Under the pieces are notes generated by a model that was not told where the DNA came from, did not search any database, and saw only the letters and a program-made list of their open reading frames with translations. The position numbers and the translations under genes were made by a program. This document shows, piece by piece, positions 42,562 through 51,628 of a stretch of 64,000 nucleotides of DNA; the stretch's first letter is position 1; the number at the start of each line of letters is the position of its first letter. This DNA is from Andreesenia angusta (lineage in GTDB: Bacteria > Bacillota > Clostridia > Tissierellales > Gottschalkiaceae), in contig NZ_MKIE01000004.1 of assembly GCF_001855385.1 (NCBI RefSeq), positions 124,001-188,000 of the forward strand, written 5' to 3'.

Positions 42562-42638
42562 GGGAAAGTAGCTCAGCTGGTTAGAGTGCCACCTCGACAA
42601 GGTGGAAGTCGCTGGTTCGACCCCAGTCTTTCCTACCA
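42562..42638 (+). tRNA. tRNA-Val (anticodon GAC), atypical, CCA encoded
   Basis: The cloverleaf is readable: acceptor GGGAAAG/CTTTCCT, D arm GCTC/GAGT, anticodon arm CCACC-TCGACAA-GGTGG, T arm GCTGG-TTCGACC-CCAGT, then A and CCA. The anticodon at 34-36 is GAC (Val). Oddities are C at position 33, where U is nearly universal, and wobble pairs G1-U72, G10-U25 and G49-U65. It may be functional or a drifting copy. It is co-transcribed with the upstream peptidase and followed by a strong terminator. Confidence 0.85.
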
Positions 42639-42656
42639 TAGACAGCTTTACTTAGC

Positions 42657-42688
42657 AAAACCCCGGCTCAATTGAGCCGGGGTTTTTT
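42657..42688. terminator. Bidirectional terminator after tRNA-Val
   Basis: AACCCCGGCTCAA and TTGAGCCGGGGTT form a near-perfect palindrome flanked by A- and T-runs. It ends the tRNA unit on plus and the ABC-2 operon on minus. Confidence 0.92.
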
Positions 42689-43475
42689 AGTCTATAAGCT
42701 TTTCAGCTGTAAACTTTCTTGTTGCAACCTTTATCAAAAAGTAGTCGGCAACGGCTACTGCCACTCCAATAGTCAGCAGTATTATTTCGTTTAGCAAAAA
42801 CAGCCCTGTAGTCTGCCCCACTATAAGCATCACAACTGGAATGACTACGAACCCACTCATCTGCTGCGCTTCCTGAAAAGTGCTCACTCTTGCAGAGACT
42901 ATCACCATAAATATTATGCCTAGAAGCGCTACCGCCGGAGATATCAGAAGTATCGTTATTATCCACTTCGCATTTGGAAATATGAGGCTCTCAAAGTATC
43001 TCCATCCCCCCACGTTGACTATAGCTCCGAAGACCACAAAAGAAGCTAGCGTCACCCCATATGCAGGCACAAAAGTGGAGACTACCTTTGAAAAGAAAAG
43101 CTCTTTTATGCTCATAGGCGTATAGAGAAGTGTCTCCAGCGTCTTTCGCTCTTTTTCTCCCACAAAGCTGCTCGCTCCTAGTATGCTAGAGGTCATTATA
43201 GGTATCAAAATAAAGAACACAGGAAAGATGTAGTTTACGGTCAGGTATATCAGCAGCTGCACATCGCTTTCAAAGACCTCCGATGGATCTAGAAGCGATA
43301 GCATGGGCTTCAAATCTCCCATCTCTCCAGCGCCAAGCTCAGCTGTCGCAAATATGACTACGGGAAATATAACCACAAATACAATCGGAACTATTAGCAT
43401 TGGAAGCAGCATCATCTTGTTTCCAATTACCTCTTTTACATCCTTGTATATCATAGCTTTTTGAGCAGAATTCAT
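42687..43475 (-). CDS. ABC-2 type exporter permease
   Basis: A 262-residue membrane protein with about six helices of the ABC-2/NatB-like type. The conserved segment VGEKERKTLETLLYTPMSIK lies between helices 2 and 3 and is the coupling region. It pairs with the ATPase upstream, which it overlaps by four bases. Related pairs export sodium (NatAB), drugs or peptides. It ends at the terminator shared with the tRNA-Val. Confidence 0.9.
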   Translation of the reverse strand: MNSAQKAMIYKDVKEVIGNKMMLLPMLIVPIVFVVIFPVVIFATAELGAGEMGDLKPMLSLLDPSEVFESDVQLLIYLTVNYIFPVFFILIPIMTSSILGASSFVGEKERKTLETLLYTPMSIKELFFSKVVSTFVPAYGVTLASFVVFGAIVNVGGWRYFESLIFPNAKWIITILLISPAVALLGIIFMVIVSARVSTFQEAQQMSGFVVIPVVMLIVGQTTGLFLLNEIILLTIGVAVAVADYFLIKVATRKFTAEKLID

Positions 43476-44377
43476 TTTTTCTCACCACCTTGATATGCAA
43501 AGTAGAGGTCCTCTAAACTCCAATGCGACTGGTCGGCCTCATATATATCTCCGCCAGCACTTACTATCGCATTGACTATGCCAGAGGCTTCCTTGTCTCC
43601 GGAAATGGGCAATCTGTAAATTCCGCTCTCCTCATCCAAGTATCCTCTGTATTCAGATGGCAAGTTATCCCCTCTTATGTTTAAGTGTATTCCGCTGTTT
43701 TTTTCCTTCAAGAGCTCTTCAAATGTCCCGAAGCCTATAAGCCTTCCCTTGTTCAGAAAGCCGTAGAGAGAACATATCTCCTCGGCGTACTTAAGCTGAT
43801 GTGTGCATAGAAACACAGTCACTCCATGCTCTTTTGCAAGCCTTTTTATCATATGCGAGACACTTCTTGCGCTTTCAGGGTCAAGCCCCGAAGTAGGCTC
43901 GTCTAGAAAAAGCACCTTGGGGCTGTGAAGCAGCGCCCTCGCCAAGGACATCCTCTTCTTCATACCTGTGCTGTAAGCCTTGACTTTCTTGTCTTTGTGC
44001 TCATATAGCCCAAGCGTATTTAGAAGCTCTTCGCTCCGGCTGGATATTTCCGACTTCTCCATGGAATATAGCTTGCCGAAAAAGTCCAGATTCTCCCACG
44101 CTGTGAGATTTTCATAGGATGATGCCGTCTCCGTCATCACCCCTGAAATCCTATGCGCTTCTGCCACATTCTCTCTGACGTCTATCCCGTGGATATTCAC
44201 TCTTCCTTCAGTCTTCTCCAGAATTCCGTTTATAACCCTTACCGCTGTAGTCTTTCCAGATCCATTGGGGCCTAGAAATCCAAATATCTCTCCTTGCGGT
44301 ATGCTGAATGTAAGAGAGTCTAGAACCCTAGACTCTCCAAAATTTTTGCTTAGGCCTTCCACTTCTATAGCCTTCAA
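43472..44377 (-). CDS. ABC-2 type exporter ATPase
   Basis: A 301-residue ATP-binding protein with Walker A GPNGSGKTTAVR, the signature YSTGMKKRMSLARALL, Walker B VLFLDEPTSGLDPE and the H-loop LCTHQL. The C-terminal extension of about 80 residues is common in NatA/CcmA-type exporters. It is first gene of the two-gene exporter unit; a 49-residue membrane protein gene lies 29 bases upstream in the same direction. Confidence 0.93.
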   Translation of the reverse strand: MKAIEVEGLSKNFGESRVLDSLTFSIPQGEIFGFLGPNGSGKTTAVRVINGILEKTEGRVNIHGIDVRENVAEAHRISGVMTETASSYENLTAWENLDFFGKLYSMEKSEISSRSEELLNTLGLYEHKDKKVKAYSTGMKKRMSLARALLHSPKVLFLDEPTSGLDPESARSVSHMIKRLAKEHGVTVFLCTHQLKYAEEICSLYGFLNKGRLIGFGTFEELLKEKNSGIHLNIRGDNLPSEYRGYLDEESGIYRLPISGDKEASGIVNAIVSAGGDIYEADQSHWSLEDLYFAYQGGEKK

Positions 44378-44406
44378 ATCTAAAACCTCCCAAATACAAT
44401 TCTATT

Positions 44407-44556
44407 TCAATAGGGATTATTATAAAAATATACCCAAACTGCAATAACCATAGCCAGTGTAATCGCAGAAGCTATTCCCAGAATCTTGTTTTTTCTAATC
44501 ACTCCATATACTATTCCCGCAATCGAAGCTATCGAAAGAACTATCCCTAGTAGCAT
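44407..44556 (-). CDS. Small two-helix membrane protein (49 aa)
   Basis: A short frame from the ATG at 44556 to the TGA at 44407. The predicted protein has two hydrophobic helices, LGIVLSIASIAGIVYGVI and ILGIASAITLAMVIAVWVYF, joined by the basic turn RKNK, and ends NNPY. AAGGAGTGAGGAG is a strong ribosome binding site. It lies between the AIM24-like gene (15 bases upstream) and the ABC-2 exporter ATPase (29 bases downstream), all in one direction. I do not recognise the family; small helical-hairpin proteins often regulate a neighbouring transporter. Confidence 0.7.
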   Translation of the reverse strand: MLLGIVLSIASIAGIVYGVIRKNKILGIASAITLAMVIAVWVYFYNNPY

Positions 44557-44570
44557 TCTCCTCACTCCTT

Positions 44571-45470
44571 CTACTTGAACATATCTCCAAGCCCTCTAGT
44601 TATCTCGCCCATGGGATTGTTCATGCCTGGGTTCTCTCCCTTTCTGGCTCCAACGGCTTTTGAAATCCTATCGGCCATCCTGCTGAAAGGCAGCGACTGT
44701 ATCCATACATGTCCTGGCCCTGTAAGAGTAGCCAGAAAAAGCCCTTCCCCTCCAAAGAGACCGCTCTTTATGTCTCCAGCAAATGCGACGTCATAGTTTA
44801 CAGTCTCGCTCATAGCCACAAGGCATCCTGTGTCCAGCCTTAACACTTCCCCAGGCGAAAGCTCTTTTTTTACTATCGTTCCGCCTGCATGTATAAATGC
44901 AAGCCCGTCCCCTGTGAGCTTCTGCATTATAAAGCCTTCTCCACCGAAGAGACCGGAGCCTATTCTCTTGTTCAGATGAATTCCAACAGAGATTCCCTTA
45001 GCTGCGCATAGAAAGGCATCTTTCTGGCATATGAGGGAAGTTCCAAACTCCTTTATCTCCACAGGTATTATCTTCCCAGGATAAGGTGCTGCGAATGCCA
45101 CATGCGACTTTCCAGGCCCCATATTCTGAAACGAAGTCATAAAGAGGCTCTCCCCTGTAAGTACTCTTTTTCCTGCACCCATAAGCTTGCCCATAAGGCC
45201 TTTTCCATCGTCTGTTCCGCTGCCATCTCCGAATATGGTGTCCATCTTTATGTCAGGCTCCATATACGTCATGCCCCCGGCTTCAGCGACTACGCTTTCT
45301 CCAGGGTCTAGCTCTATCTCCACAAGCTGCATATCGTCTCCGTATATCACATAGTCTATTTCGTCAGCTTGCTTGAAATTTCCCTGCGGTCCCGAAACCA
45401 CCTTCGCGCCACACTCCCCACAGAATTTTGCATTGTCAGCTATATTTGCTCCACAGTTGTTGCATTTCAT
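44571..45470 (-). CDS. Zinc-ribbon plus AIM24/TIGR00266-family protein
   Basis: A 299-residue protein. The N-terminal zinc ribbon has CNNCG and CGECG within residues 3-21. The rest is an AIM24-type double-psi beta-barrel-like domain with repeated signatures: GESVVAEAGGMTYMEPDIKM, GLFGGEGFIMQKLTGDG and GLFGGEGLFLATLTGPG. The biochemical role of this family in bacteria is unknown. It sits after another zinc-ribbon gene (15 bases) and before a small membrane protein, a likely envelope- or membrane-associated set. Confidence 0.88.
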   Translation of the reverse strand: MKCNNCGANIADNAKFCGECGAKVVSGPQGNFKQADEIDYVIYGDDMQLVEIELDPGESVVAEAGGMTYMEPDIKMDTIFGDGSGTDDGKGLMGKLMGAGKRVLTGESLFMTSFQNMGPGKSHVAFAAPYPGKIIPVEIKEFGTSLICQKDAFLCAAKGISVGIHLNKRIGSGLFGGEGFIMQKLTGDGLAFIHAGGTIVKKELSPGEVLRLDTGCLVAMSETVNYDVAFAGDIKSGLFGGEGLFLATLTGPGHVWIQSLPFSRMADRISKAVGARKGENPGMNNPMGEITRGLGDMFK

Positions 45471-45485
45471 CTCTCTATCTCTCCT

Positions 45486-45989
45486 CTAGTCTAGTTTTTG
45501 TCCACATTCCGGGCAGAATTTAAGCCCACTTTCAATCTCCGAGCCGCAGCTTGGACATTTCGCCGAACTTCCTGCTGGCTCTGCCGCCACTTCGGAATTC
45601 ACTTCACTCTCCATATTATACCCGCATTCCGGACAGAACTTCTTTCCAACCTCCACATTGTTTCCGCATGAAGGGCAAGGTTTCGTCTCCATTCTGACCG
45701 TGTTTTCTCCCCCTGCTCCATCGGCTTTTATGGATTCTATCTGAGCTTCTATAACCTTTATCTGCTCATTCGCCTGTGCTATCTGTCTGCAGTGCTCTGA
45801 AGGCTCAGGCTCCAACGCCACGCCGTTTTCGAACTCTTTCCAGTAGTACTCCCCTATCTGCTGCTTCGACCTTGTTATCTTGTTTTTTTCTTCGCTTATC
45901 CTGGAGTTAAGCTTCTGTATCTCCAGAAGATCGCTTGCCTTGTCAGTTGCATCTTTAGCCATATTGCTTAGTTTATCAAATAAACCCAT
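45486..45989 (-). CDS. Coiled-coil protein with two C-terminal zinc ribbons
   Basis: A protein of about 167 residues. An N-terminal amphipathic/coiled-coil segment (GLFDKLSNMAKDATDKASD, then a long Lys/Glu/Gln region) is followed by two zinc ribbons: CPSCG...CPECGYN near 110-133 and CPSCG...CPECGQ near 150-167. The start is at 45989 after GGAGGGATT. It is first gene of a leftward unit with the AIM24-like protein. Function is unknown; the zinc ribbons suggest protein-protein contacts rather than catalysis. Confidence 0.8.
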   Translation of the reverse strand: MGLFDKLSNMAKDATDKASDLLEIQKLNSRISEEKNKITRSKQQIGEYYWKEFENGVALEPEPSEHCRQIAQANEQIKVIEAQIESIKADGAGGENTVRMETKPCPSCGNNVEVGKKFCPECGYNMESEVNSEVAAEPAGSSAKCPSCGSEIESGLKFCPECGQKLD

Positions 45990-46162
45990 TTCAATCCCTC
46001 CAATTATATATCTAATACTTATACAGTGCATCTTTTATTTTCAGTAGATTTATACCCCGATTCCAATGTCTGCAACTTTTTTTTGAAATAGCTTGAATTT
46101 CTAGCGTTTCAATATTAAAATGTTCTTTAAACTTATTAAATTAGAGGAGCGTGTATTTAAAG

Positions 46163-47527
46163 ATGGAATCTGACCCTGAACAGAATAGTTTGATATTTCG
46201 ATTTGCGCTAATATTATTTCTCACAGCAGTCAATGCGTTTTTCGCCTCAGCCGAAATGGCCATGGTTTCTTTGAACAGAAATAGACTGACGTCATTGGCC
46301 AAAAAAGGCAATAAAAAGGCGGTCTTGCTTGAAAAGCTTCTGTCTGAGCCGACTAAGTTTCTTTCCACAATACAGGTCGGAATAACTCTGGCTGGCTTTT
46401 TTTCAAGTGCGTCAGCAGCTACTGGTATTTCCGGAGTTTTCGGGGAGTTCCTCGGAGGTTTTGGGATACCTTACGGGACTCAAATAGCCTTTGTGGTCGT
46501 CACAGTTCTGCTTTCATATGTGACTCTCGTGTTTGGAGAGCTATACCCCAAGAGGCTCGCACTTCAAAATTCAGAGAAAATTGCGATGTTCTCTGTCAAG
46601 CCCATCATGGTAGTATATAAAATCGCCATGCCATTTGTAAAGCTACTTTCAATTTCAACCAGCCTGCTGATAAGGCTGACCGGCATGGAGACCAAGGGGC
46701 TTGAAGAGAAGGTCTCTCGTGAAGAAATTCGCTCTCTTATAGGAGTAGGTCAGGAGCATGGTGTGATAAACGAGACTGAGCGAGAAATGATAGACAGCAT
46801 CTTCAGATTTGACGACAAGATCGCCAAGACGGTTATGACTCCCAGGACAGAGGTATTTATGCTGGACTTGGATATGCCCTACAGCGACTATGTCGACTCC
46901 ATTGTAAGCGAAAAACATTCCAGAATACCTGTCTACCGTGGCGATATAGACAATATAATCGGGATTCTCAACTTAAAGGATTTCTTGACAGAAGCCTATG
47001 AGCTCGGCTTTGAAAACGTAGATATCGAGAAGATTATGAGGCCGCCTTATTTTGTGCCTGAGCGAAAGTATATAGACGATCTGTTTAAAGAGCTTCAGGC
47101 ATCTAACACCCATATAGCTGTGCTTATAGACGAGTACGGCGGATTCTCTGGCATAGTCACCGTAGAGGATCTGCTTGAAGAGATTGTCGGAGAAATCTAT
47201 GACGAATTCGACGAGGAAGACTCCAACATAAAGAAGATTTCGGAAAGCGAGTATCTTATCCGGGGTCTTGCCACTGTAGAGGATTTAAATGAGCTGCTGC
47301 ATCTCAACTTGAATGAAGACTCAGAGGAGTACGACACTTTGGGTGGGCTATTACTTCACCTCATAGAGTATATCCCGGAGCCAGGCGAGAAAAAAACTGT
47401 GGAATACAAGAATCTGCTTTTCGATATAGCTTTGGTAAAAGACAACAGGATAGAGCTTGTAAAGCTCACTATACTGCCTGATAGGGATTCAAAGGAATCT
47501 GCCAAAGGTACGAGCCCGACTGAATAG
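46163..47527 (+). CDS. CNNM/CorC (HlyC) family membrane protein with CBS pair
   Basis: A protein of about 454 residues. The DUF21/CNNM transmembrane domain (about 10-195) is followed by a CBS-domain pair (about 210-335; [36 protein letters not shown]) and a CorC_HlyC C-terminal domain (about 350-435). Family members are linked to magnesium/cobalt export or tolerance and to Na+ coupling; the older haemolysin name is misleading. The start is uncertain: GAGGAG sits 13 bases before the ATG at 46163 and only one base before an in-frame GTG at 46151. It is monocistronic, with a terminator overlapping its end. Confidence 0.88.
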   Translation: MESDPEQNSLIFRFALILFLTAVNAFFASAEMAMVSLNRNRLTSLAKKGNKKAVLLEKLLSEPTKFLSTIQVGITLAGFFSSASAATGISGVFGEFLGGFGIPYGTQIAFVVVTVLLSYVTLVFGELYPKRLALQNSEKIAMFSVKPIMVVYKIAMPFVKLLSISTSLLIRLTGMETKGLEEKVSREEIRSLIGVGQEHGVINETEREMIDSIFRFDDKIAKTVMTPRTEVFMLDLDMPYSDYVDSIVSEKHSRIPVYRGDIDNIIGILNLKDFLTEAYELGFENVDIEKIMRPPYFVPERKYIDDLFKELQASNTHIAVLIDEYGGFSGIVTVEDLLEEIVGEIYDEFDEEDSNIKKISESEYLIRGLATVEDLNELLHLNLNEDSEEYDTLGGLLLHLIEYIPEPGEKKTVEYKNLLFDIALVKDNRIELVKLTILPDRDSKESAKGTSPTE

Positions 47528-47541
47528 TCTGGCTCTTTTTT
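47512..47541 (+). terminator. Terminator of the CNNM/CorC gene
   Basis: GAGCCCGACT pairs with AGTCTGGCTC with one mismatch, spanning the stop codon, followed by a run of T. Confidence 0.8.
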
Positions 47542-47542
47542 A

Positions 47543-47571
47543 TTGACTTGAGCCTGAATTTATGGTATATA
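47543..47571 (+). promoter_or_regulatory. SigA-type promoter of htpG
   Basis: TTGACT (47543-47548), a 17-base spacer and TATATA (47566-47571). The predicted start lies just before the CIRCE element. Confidence 0.75.
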
Positions 47572-47583
47572 AGAATTATGAAT

Positions 47584-47610
47584 CTGGCACTCATCTGCGA
47601 AGAGTGCTAA
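47584..47610 (+). promoter_or_regulatory. CIRCE element (HrcA operator) upstream of htpG
   Basis: CTGGCACTC-N9-GAGTGCTAA, matching the TTAGCACTC-N9-GAGTGCTAA consensus except at two left-arm positions. It lies at the predicted transcription start, where HrcA would block initiation. hrcA itself is not in the window. Confidence 0.85.
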
Positions 47611-47634
47611 TAGTTTTCAAGGAGGAGATTTACT

Positions 47635-49506
47635 TTGACAGTGAAACAGTTTCAAGCCGAATCCAAAAGACTTCTGGATTTAATGATCAATTCAATCTAC
47701 ACCCACAAGGAGATCTTCCTAAGGGAGCTTATCTCAAACGCAAGCGACGCCATAGACAAGATATACTACAAGTCGCTTACAGACGAGAGCCTGGAGTTCA
47801 GTCCTGAAAGCTACTCTATAAAGCTCGTTCCAGACAAGAGCTCTAGAACTCTTAAAATTGTAGACACAGGTATAGGCATGACGGAAAGCGAGCTCGAGGA
47901 GAGCCTGGGAATCATAGCCAAGAGCGGTTCTCACGCATTCAAGAGCGAGAACGAGCTGAAAGACGGCTACGACATAATAGGACAATTCGGGGTTGGATTC
48001 TACTCCGCCTTTATGGTGGCAGACAAGGTTACCGTGGTCTCCAAGGCGCTGGGCAGCGAACAGGCCTACAGATGGGAGTCTGAAGGAGCTGAGGGCTACA
48101 CAATAGAGCCTTGTGAAAAAGAGTCTGTGGGAACCGAGATAACACTTTCCATAAAGGAGAACACAGAAGACGAGAACTACGACGAATACCTCGACAAGTA
48201 CAGACTAAGACAGATAGTCAAGAAGTACTCGGACTTTATAAGATACCCTATAGTTATGGAGATGGAGAAGTCCAAACTGAAAGAAGGCTCGGAAGACGAG
48301 TACGAGAACTATGTCGAAGAAGAGACAGTAAACAGCATGGTGCCTATCTGGAAGAAGAACAAGAGCGAACTCAGCGACAAGGACTACGAAAATTTCTACT
48401 CAGAGAAGCACTACGGATTCGACAAGCCTCTTATGCATATACACACAAGCGTAGAAGGGGCTGTCAGCTACAATGCGATACTCTACATTCCTGAGAGCGT
48501 GCCTTTCGACTTCTACACACCTGAGTATGAAAAAGGGCTTGAGCTCTACTCTAGCGGCGTGATGATAATGAGCAGATGTGCAGATTTGCTTCCAGACTAC
48601 TTCAGCTTTGTTAAGGGCCTTGTGGACTCTGAAGACCTATCTCTGAACATATCTAGAGAGATGCTGCAGCATGACAGACAGCTGAAGCTCATAGCCAAAA
48701 ACATCAAGAACAAGATAAGAAATGAGCTTAAGTCTCTGCTCAAGAACGACAGGGAGAAGTACGAATCTTTCTACAAGTCATTTGGAAGACAGCTCAAGTT
48801 CGGAGTATACAGCGATTTCGGAGCCAACAAAAAAGACCTAGAGGAACTGCTTCTGTTCCCGTCTTCAAAAGACAAGTCGCTTGTGTCGCTTAAAGAGTAC
48901 CTTGACAGAAAACCTGAAGACCAGAAGTATATCTACTACGCAACTGGGGAGTCTTTGGAGAGGATAGAGAAGCTTCCTCAGACTGAGATGGTCCTAGACA
49001 AGGGGTACGAGATACTCTACTTTACAGATGAAGTAGACGAGTTCGCCATAAAGATGATGCGCTCTTACGGAGACGTGGAGTTTAAGTCTGTCTCAAGCAG
49101 CGACCTTGGAATAGAAGGCGAAGACGAGATCAAAGACGACGACACTGAGCACAAGGACATGTACGAAAAGATGAAAGAGATACTGGGCGACAGAGTCAGC
49201 TCTGTAAAGTCGTCTTCAAGGCTTAAGAGCCACCCTGTATGCTTCTCTAGCGAGGGAGATATCTCTGTCGAGATGGAGAAAGTGCTTAACGCTATGCCTT
49301 CTGGTGAAAAGGTGAAGGCTGAGAAAGTGTTGGAGATAAACACAGGCCACAGTGTTTTCAGCTCGCTTGAAAATGCTTTCAAGTCAGACCAGGAGAAATT
49401 TGCCCTCTACACAGAACTGCTGTACAGCCAAGCTGTGCTTATAGATGGGCTTTCAGTTGGAGACCCTGTGGAATTTGCAGACAATATATGCAAGCTTATG
49501 GTTTAA
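47635..49506 (+). CDS. htpG: Molecular chaperone HtpG (Hsp90)
   Basis: A 623-residue Hsp90. The N-terminal GHKL ATPase domain has [27 protein letters not shown] and [17 protein letters not shown]. The middle domain contains the catalytic-Arg loop ([12 protein letters not shown]). The C-terminal dimerisation domain ends without an MEEVD tail, as in bacteria. The start is a TTG, 7 bases after AAGGAGGAG. It is monocistronic between two terminators and preceded by a CIRCE operator, which would place it in the HrcA heat-shock regulon rather than the constitutive class used by some Gram-positives. Confidence 0.97.
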   Translation: MTVKQFQAESKRLLDLMINSIYTHKEIFLRELISNASDAIDKIYYKSLTDESLEFSPESYSIKLVPDKSSRTLKIVDTGIGMTESELEESLGIIAKSGSHAFKSENELKDGYDIIGQFGVGFYSAFMVADKVTVVSKALGSEQAYRWESEGAEGYTIEPCEKESVGTEITLSIKENTEDENYDEYLDKYRLRQIVKKYSDFIRYPIVMEMEKSKLKEGSEDEYENYVEEETVNSMVPIWKKNKSELSDKDYENFYSEKHYGFDKPLMHIHTSVEGAVSYNAILYIPESVPFDFYTPEYEKGLELYSSGVMIMSRCADLLPDYFSFVKGLVDSEDLSLNISREMLQHDRQLKLIAKNIKNKIRNELKSLLKNDREKYESFYKSFGRQLKFGVYSDFGANKKDLEELLLFPSSKDKSLVSLKEYLDRKPEDQKYIYYATGESLERIEKLPQTEMVLDKGYEILYFTDEVDEFAIKMMRSYGDVEFKSVSSSDLGIEGEDEIKDDDTEHKDMYEKMKEILGDRVSSVKSSSRLKSHPVCFSSEGDISVEMEKVLNAMPSGEKVKAEKVLEINTGHSVFSSLENAFKSDQEKFALYTELLYSQAVLIDGLSVGDPVEFADNICKLMV

Positions 49507-49542
49507 AAAAGAGCACCCGGAACCGGGTGCTCTTCACTTTTT
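49507..49542. terminator. Bidirectional terminator after htpG
   Basis: GAGCACCCGG (49511-49520) pairs with CCGGGTGCTC (49523-49532), with A-run before and T-run after. It serves htpG and the convergent J-domain cluster. Confidence 0.9.
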
Positions 49543-50054
49543 TAGCCCAGCTTGGGCTTTATGCGCTCTATATAGTATGATATGGCCAGGCTCATCGCAT
49601 AGTCATAGACAACGAACAGTATCTCCGAAACCATCACCACGATCCAAATAGACAGGGGAAGCTTTAGCTGTTCCGACAAAAACAGCTTTCCGACCGAGTA
49701 GCCTAAAAAAGCCAGTACATTAAACACTATTGCTTTAATCAGCCACTCAAGCTCAAATCTGTTCAGTCTCTCTATGGCGTATTTCGCCAAGGGATATACC
49801 CCAAAAAAGAATATATACGAGAGCACAAACAGCTTATCTGGAACCAAGGCAAACCCAAGCGCCGAAGACGCAGCGTATACGAGTGCTCCTACTTTTAAAT
49901 CCGTCTCCACTACAGCTATAGCCACAAGCACAGATGAAGCAGCCAGCAGCGAAAGCTTTGTAGTCACAAGGACCGTGGAGAGGTAGAGCACTACGACGGA
50001 AAGCACCGTTATCATGGCGCCTCTTGATATATCTCTAGTCTTTCTATTTCTCAT
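49542..50054 (-). CDS. Polytopic membrane protein of unknown function
   Basis: About 170 residues with five hydrophobic helices, starting from the ATG at 50054 (MRNRKTRDISRGAM), 9 bases after the J-domain gene stop. Longer frames upstream overlap the Cys-rich tail of the J-domain protein and lack a ribosome binding site. Text includes GVYPLAKYAIERLNRFELEW between helices. The layout recalls small integral membrane proteins such as ECF-type or DUF2232-like components, but I cannot name a family. It is the last of three coupled genes. Confidence 0.65.
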   Translation of the reverse strand: MRNRKTRDISRGAMITVLSVVVLYLSTVLVTTKLSLLAASSVLVAIAVVETDLKVGALVYAASSALGFALVPDKLFVLSYIFFFGVYPLAKYAIERLNRFELEWLIKAIVFNVLAFLGYSVGKLFLSEQLKLPLSIWIVVMVSEILFVVYDYAMSLAISYYIERIKPKLG

Positions 50055-50062
50055 ACGGACCC

Positions 50063-50677
50063 CTAGCAGCAGCTTATGAAGTCGCCGCCACAGCACTCGC
50101 AGCAGCAGTCTGTACATATAAGGCATGTGCACATGTCACAGCACGAGCCTGAGCTCTGCCTGTAGCCGCCTTGATTGCCGTAAGACCTGTAGCCCTGGTT
50201 TCTGTAGTTAAAGTTGTACATGGCATTCCTGTATTCCATATTCCCGGGCTCCATCTGCGAAGCCAGGTTTATATGCTGGTAGGCCTGGTCGTACCAGCCT
50301 TTCTTCAAGTACACAACTCCCATAAGGTAGTTCCACTCGGCTCCCCTGGTTGATATCCTTGAGAGCATGGACTCCGCTCCTGAGATATTTCCTCGCTCTA
50401 TCATAGACCTTATCTCGCCGTAGCCAACTCCAGACTGACTGTTGTAGCTCGAGCTTTGGCTTTTACTGTAATTTCCGCTGCCACTGGCGGCCGTCTTCCC
50501 AGCAAGCTGGTCGTAGGCCTGATTTACCTCTTTCAGCTTCTCCTGTGCAAGATCTGACAGGGGGTTGTTTGCGTACTGGTCCGGATGGTACTTCTTTACA
50601 AGACGCTTGTACGCCAGTTTTATCTCCTCTATGCTGCTCCCTCTTTGTACACCTAGTACTTCGTATGGATCTCTCAA
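50063..50677 (-). CDS. J-domain protein with Cys-rich C-terminal tail
   Basis: A 204-residue protein. The N-terminal J domain (about 1-60) has KYHPDQYANN with the HPD motif needed to stimulate Hsp70. Next comes a Gly/Ser/Gln-rich linker, and a TPR-like helical section (about 90-150; YLMGVVYLKKGWYDQAYQHI). The last 27 residues carry 12 cysteines (CCDMCTCLICTDCCCECC followed by a final CC). The tail could bind metal or anchor by acylation. The start overlaps the DUF5685 gene stop by four bases, so the pair is coupled. It is probably a specialised co-chaperone, not the general DnaJ. Confidence 0.85.
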   Translation of the reverse strand: MRDPYEVLGVQRGSSIEEIKLAYKRLVKKYHPDQYANNPLSDLAQEKLKEVNQAYDQLAGKTAASGSGNYSKSQSSSYNSQSGVGYGEIRSMIERGNISGAESMLSRISTRGAEWNYLMGVVYLKKGWYDQAYQHINLASQMEPGNMEYRNAMYNFNYRNQGYRSYGNQGGYRQSSGSCCDMCTCLICTDCCCECCGGDFISCC

Positions 50678-51549
50678 CTCTTCTCGTCTCCCTTCTTGCC
50701 TAAAATTCTCTCCATTTTGAATCTCATACCCATATAAACTATGTTTTCAACTATCTCCCTGTTTCTGTAGAGCTCCAAGACCTCAAGTGATTTGGAGACA
50801 TTGTCCAGCGTAAAAGTCAGGGAAAACTCCACCCTCTCGACTATCCTGGACTTGAACTCCTCTAGCGTCTCGTCTTCGCTGTATTCATACTGAAGCAGCA
50901 GCGGATTGTAGCTGTTTTCTTTCAAATCGTTCTCCATATCTTCAAATGCATCCAAGATATAGATCCATCTGCCCAAGTTGTAGCCCATAAAGCCAAGCGC
51001 TCTCTTTACACCCTCGTCCTCTATATACTCGGGAGTGGCTATAGCTTCCATAAGCTTTCCAAATGTATCCGCCGCTTCATCCACCACTTTGCAGCTTTCG
51101 GACTCCAGCGCTGAAAGCCTCTCAAGACTCTCCGCTATAGCTCTGTGCTTTTCCGGGTGCTTGAAAGCGGACTTTCTAAATGCAAGTGCAAACGGAATAT
51201 CGGCGAAAAGCGATTTAAAAGACTTCTCGTCTCTCCAGTCGTCTCTCAACTTGTGGTGTATCAGCGCCATGGATAGATCCGCCGTATACTCAAGCGCTCT
51301 GTTCTCTAAAGCTACTGGTTTCTTCTTCAGCGGGTTCGAGATACAGCCCTCTCTCGCAAACCTGTCGGGCTCCTCTTCAAGCGAAGAGAGCACTATCCCT
51401 AGAAACGCCAAGTCGTAGTTCAGCCCCAGCCTGGAAAGCTGGCTGTAGTTTCTTCCCATGGACTTGCACAGCCCGCAGTAGTACCCCCTGAAAACATCGT
51501 ACTCTCTCATCTTCAACTCCGGCTTATACGGTGTTATATATCCAAACAA
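50674..51549 (-). CDS. DUF5685-family protein
   Basis: A helical protein of about 291 residues matching the DUF5685 family. It opens LFGYITPYKPELKMREYDVF, followed by GYYCGLCKSMG (a CxxC near residue 27) and conserved His/Asp positions (LIHHKLRDDWRDE; WIYILDAFEDMENDLKENSY) that recall helical prenyl-type or metal-binding bundles. The function is not known to me. The start is taken as the TTG at 51549, with AGAGAAGAG upstream; an ATG 45 bases further upstream is possible. It forms a coupled unit with the J-domain protein, which may act on it as a client. Confidence 0.8.
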   Translation of the reverse strand: MFGYITPYKPELKMREYDVFRGYYCGLCKSMGRNYSQLSRLGLNYDLAFLGIVLSSLEEEPDRFAREGCISNPLKKKPVALENRALEYTADLSMALIHHKLRDDWRDEKSFKSLFADIPFALAFRKSAFKHPEKHRAIAESLERLSALESESCKVVDEAADTFGKLMEAIATPEYIEDEGVKRALGFMGYNLGRWIYILDAFEDMENDLKENSYNPLLLQYEYSEDETLEEFKSRIVERVEFSLTFTLDNVSKSLEVLELYRNREIVENIVYMGMRFKMERILGKKGDEKS

Positions 51550-51628
51550 GTTTTCACACTCTTCTCTTTTTAGTCTATACTTCCTATACTTCATTTTATC
51601 ATATTTCAGAATCTTTCGCGAATTAGAA

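Noticed and set aside
42562-42638. tRNA gene as a phage or island attachment site
   Set aside because: No integrase, direct repeat of the tRNA 3' end or composition change is visible on either side.
46163-47527. Haemolysin
   Set aside because: The HlyC/CorC name is historical; the DUF21-CBS-CorC_HlyC layout indicates an ion-transport-related membrane protein.
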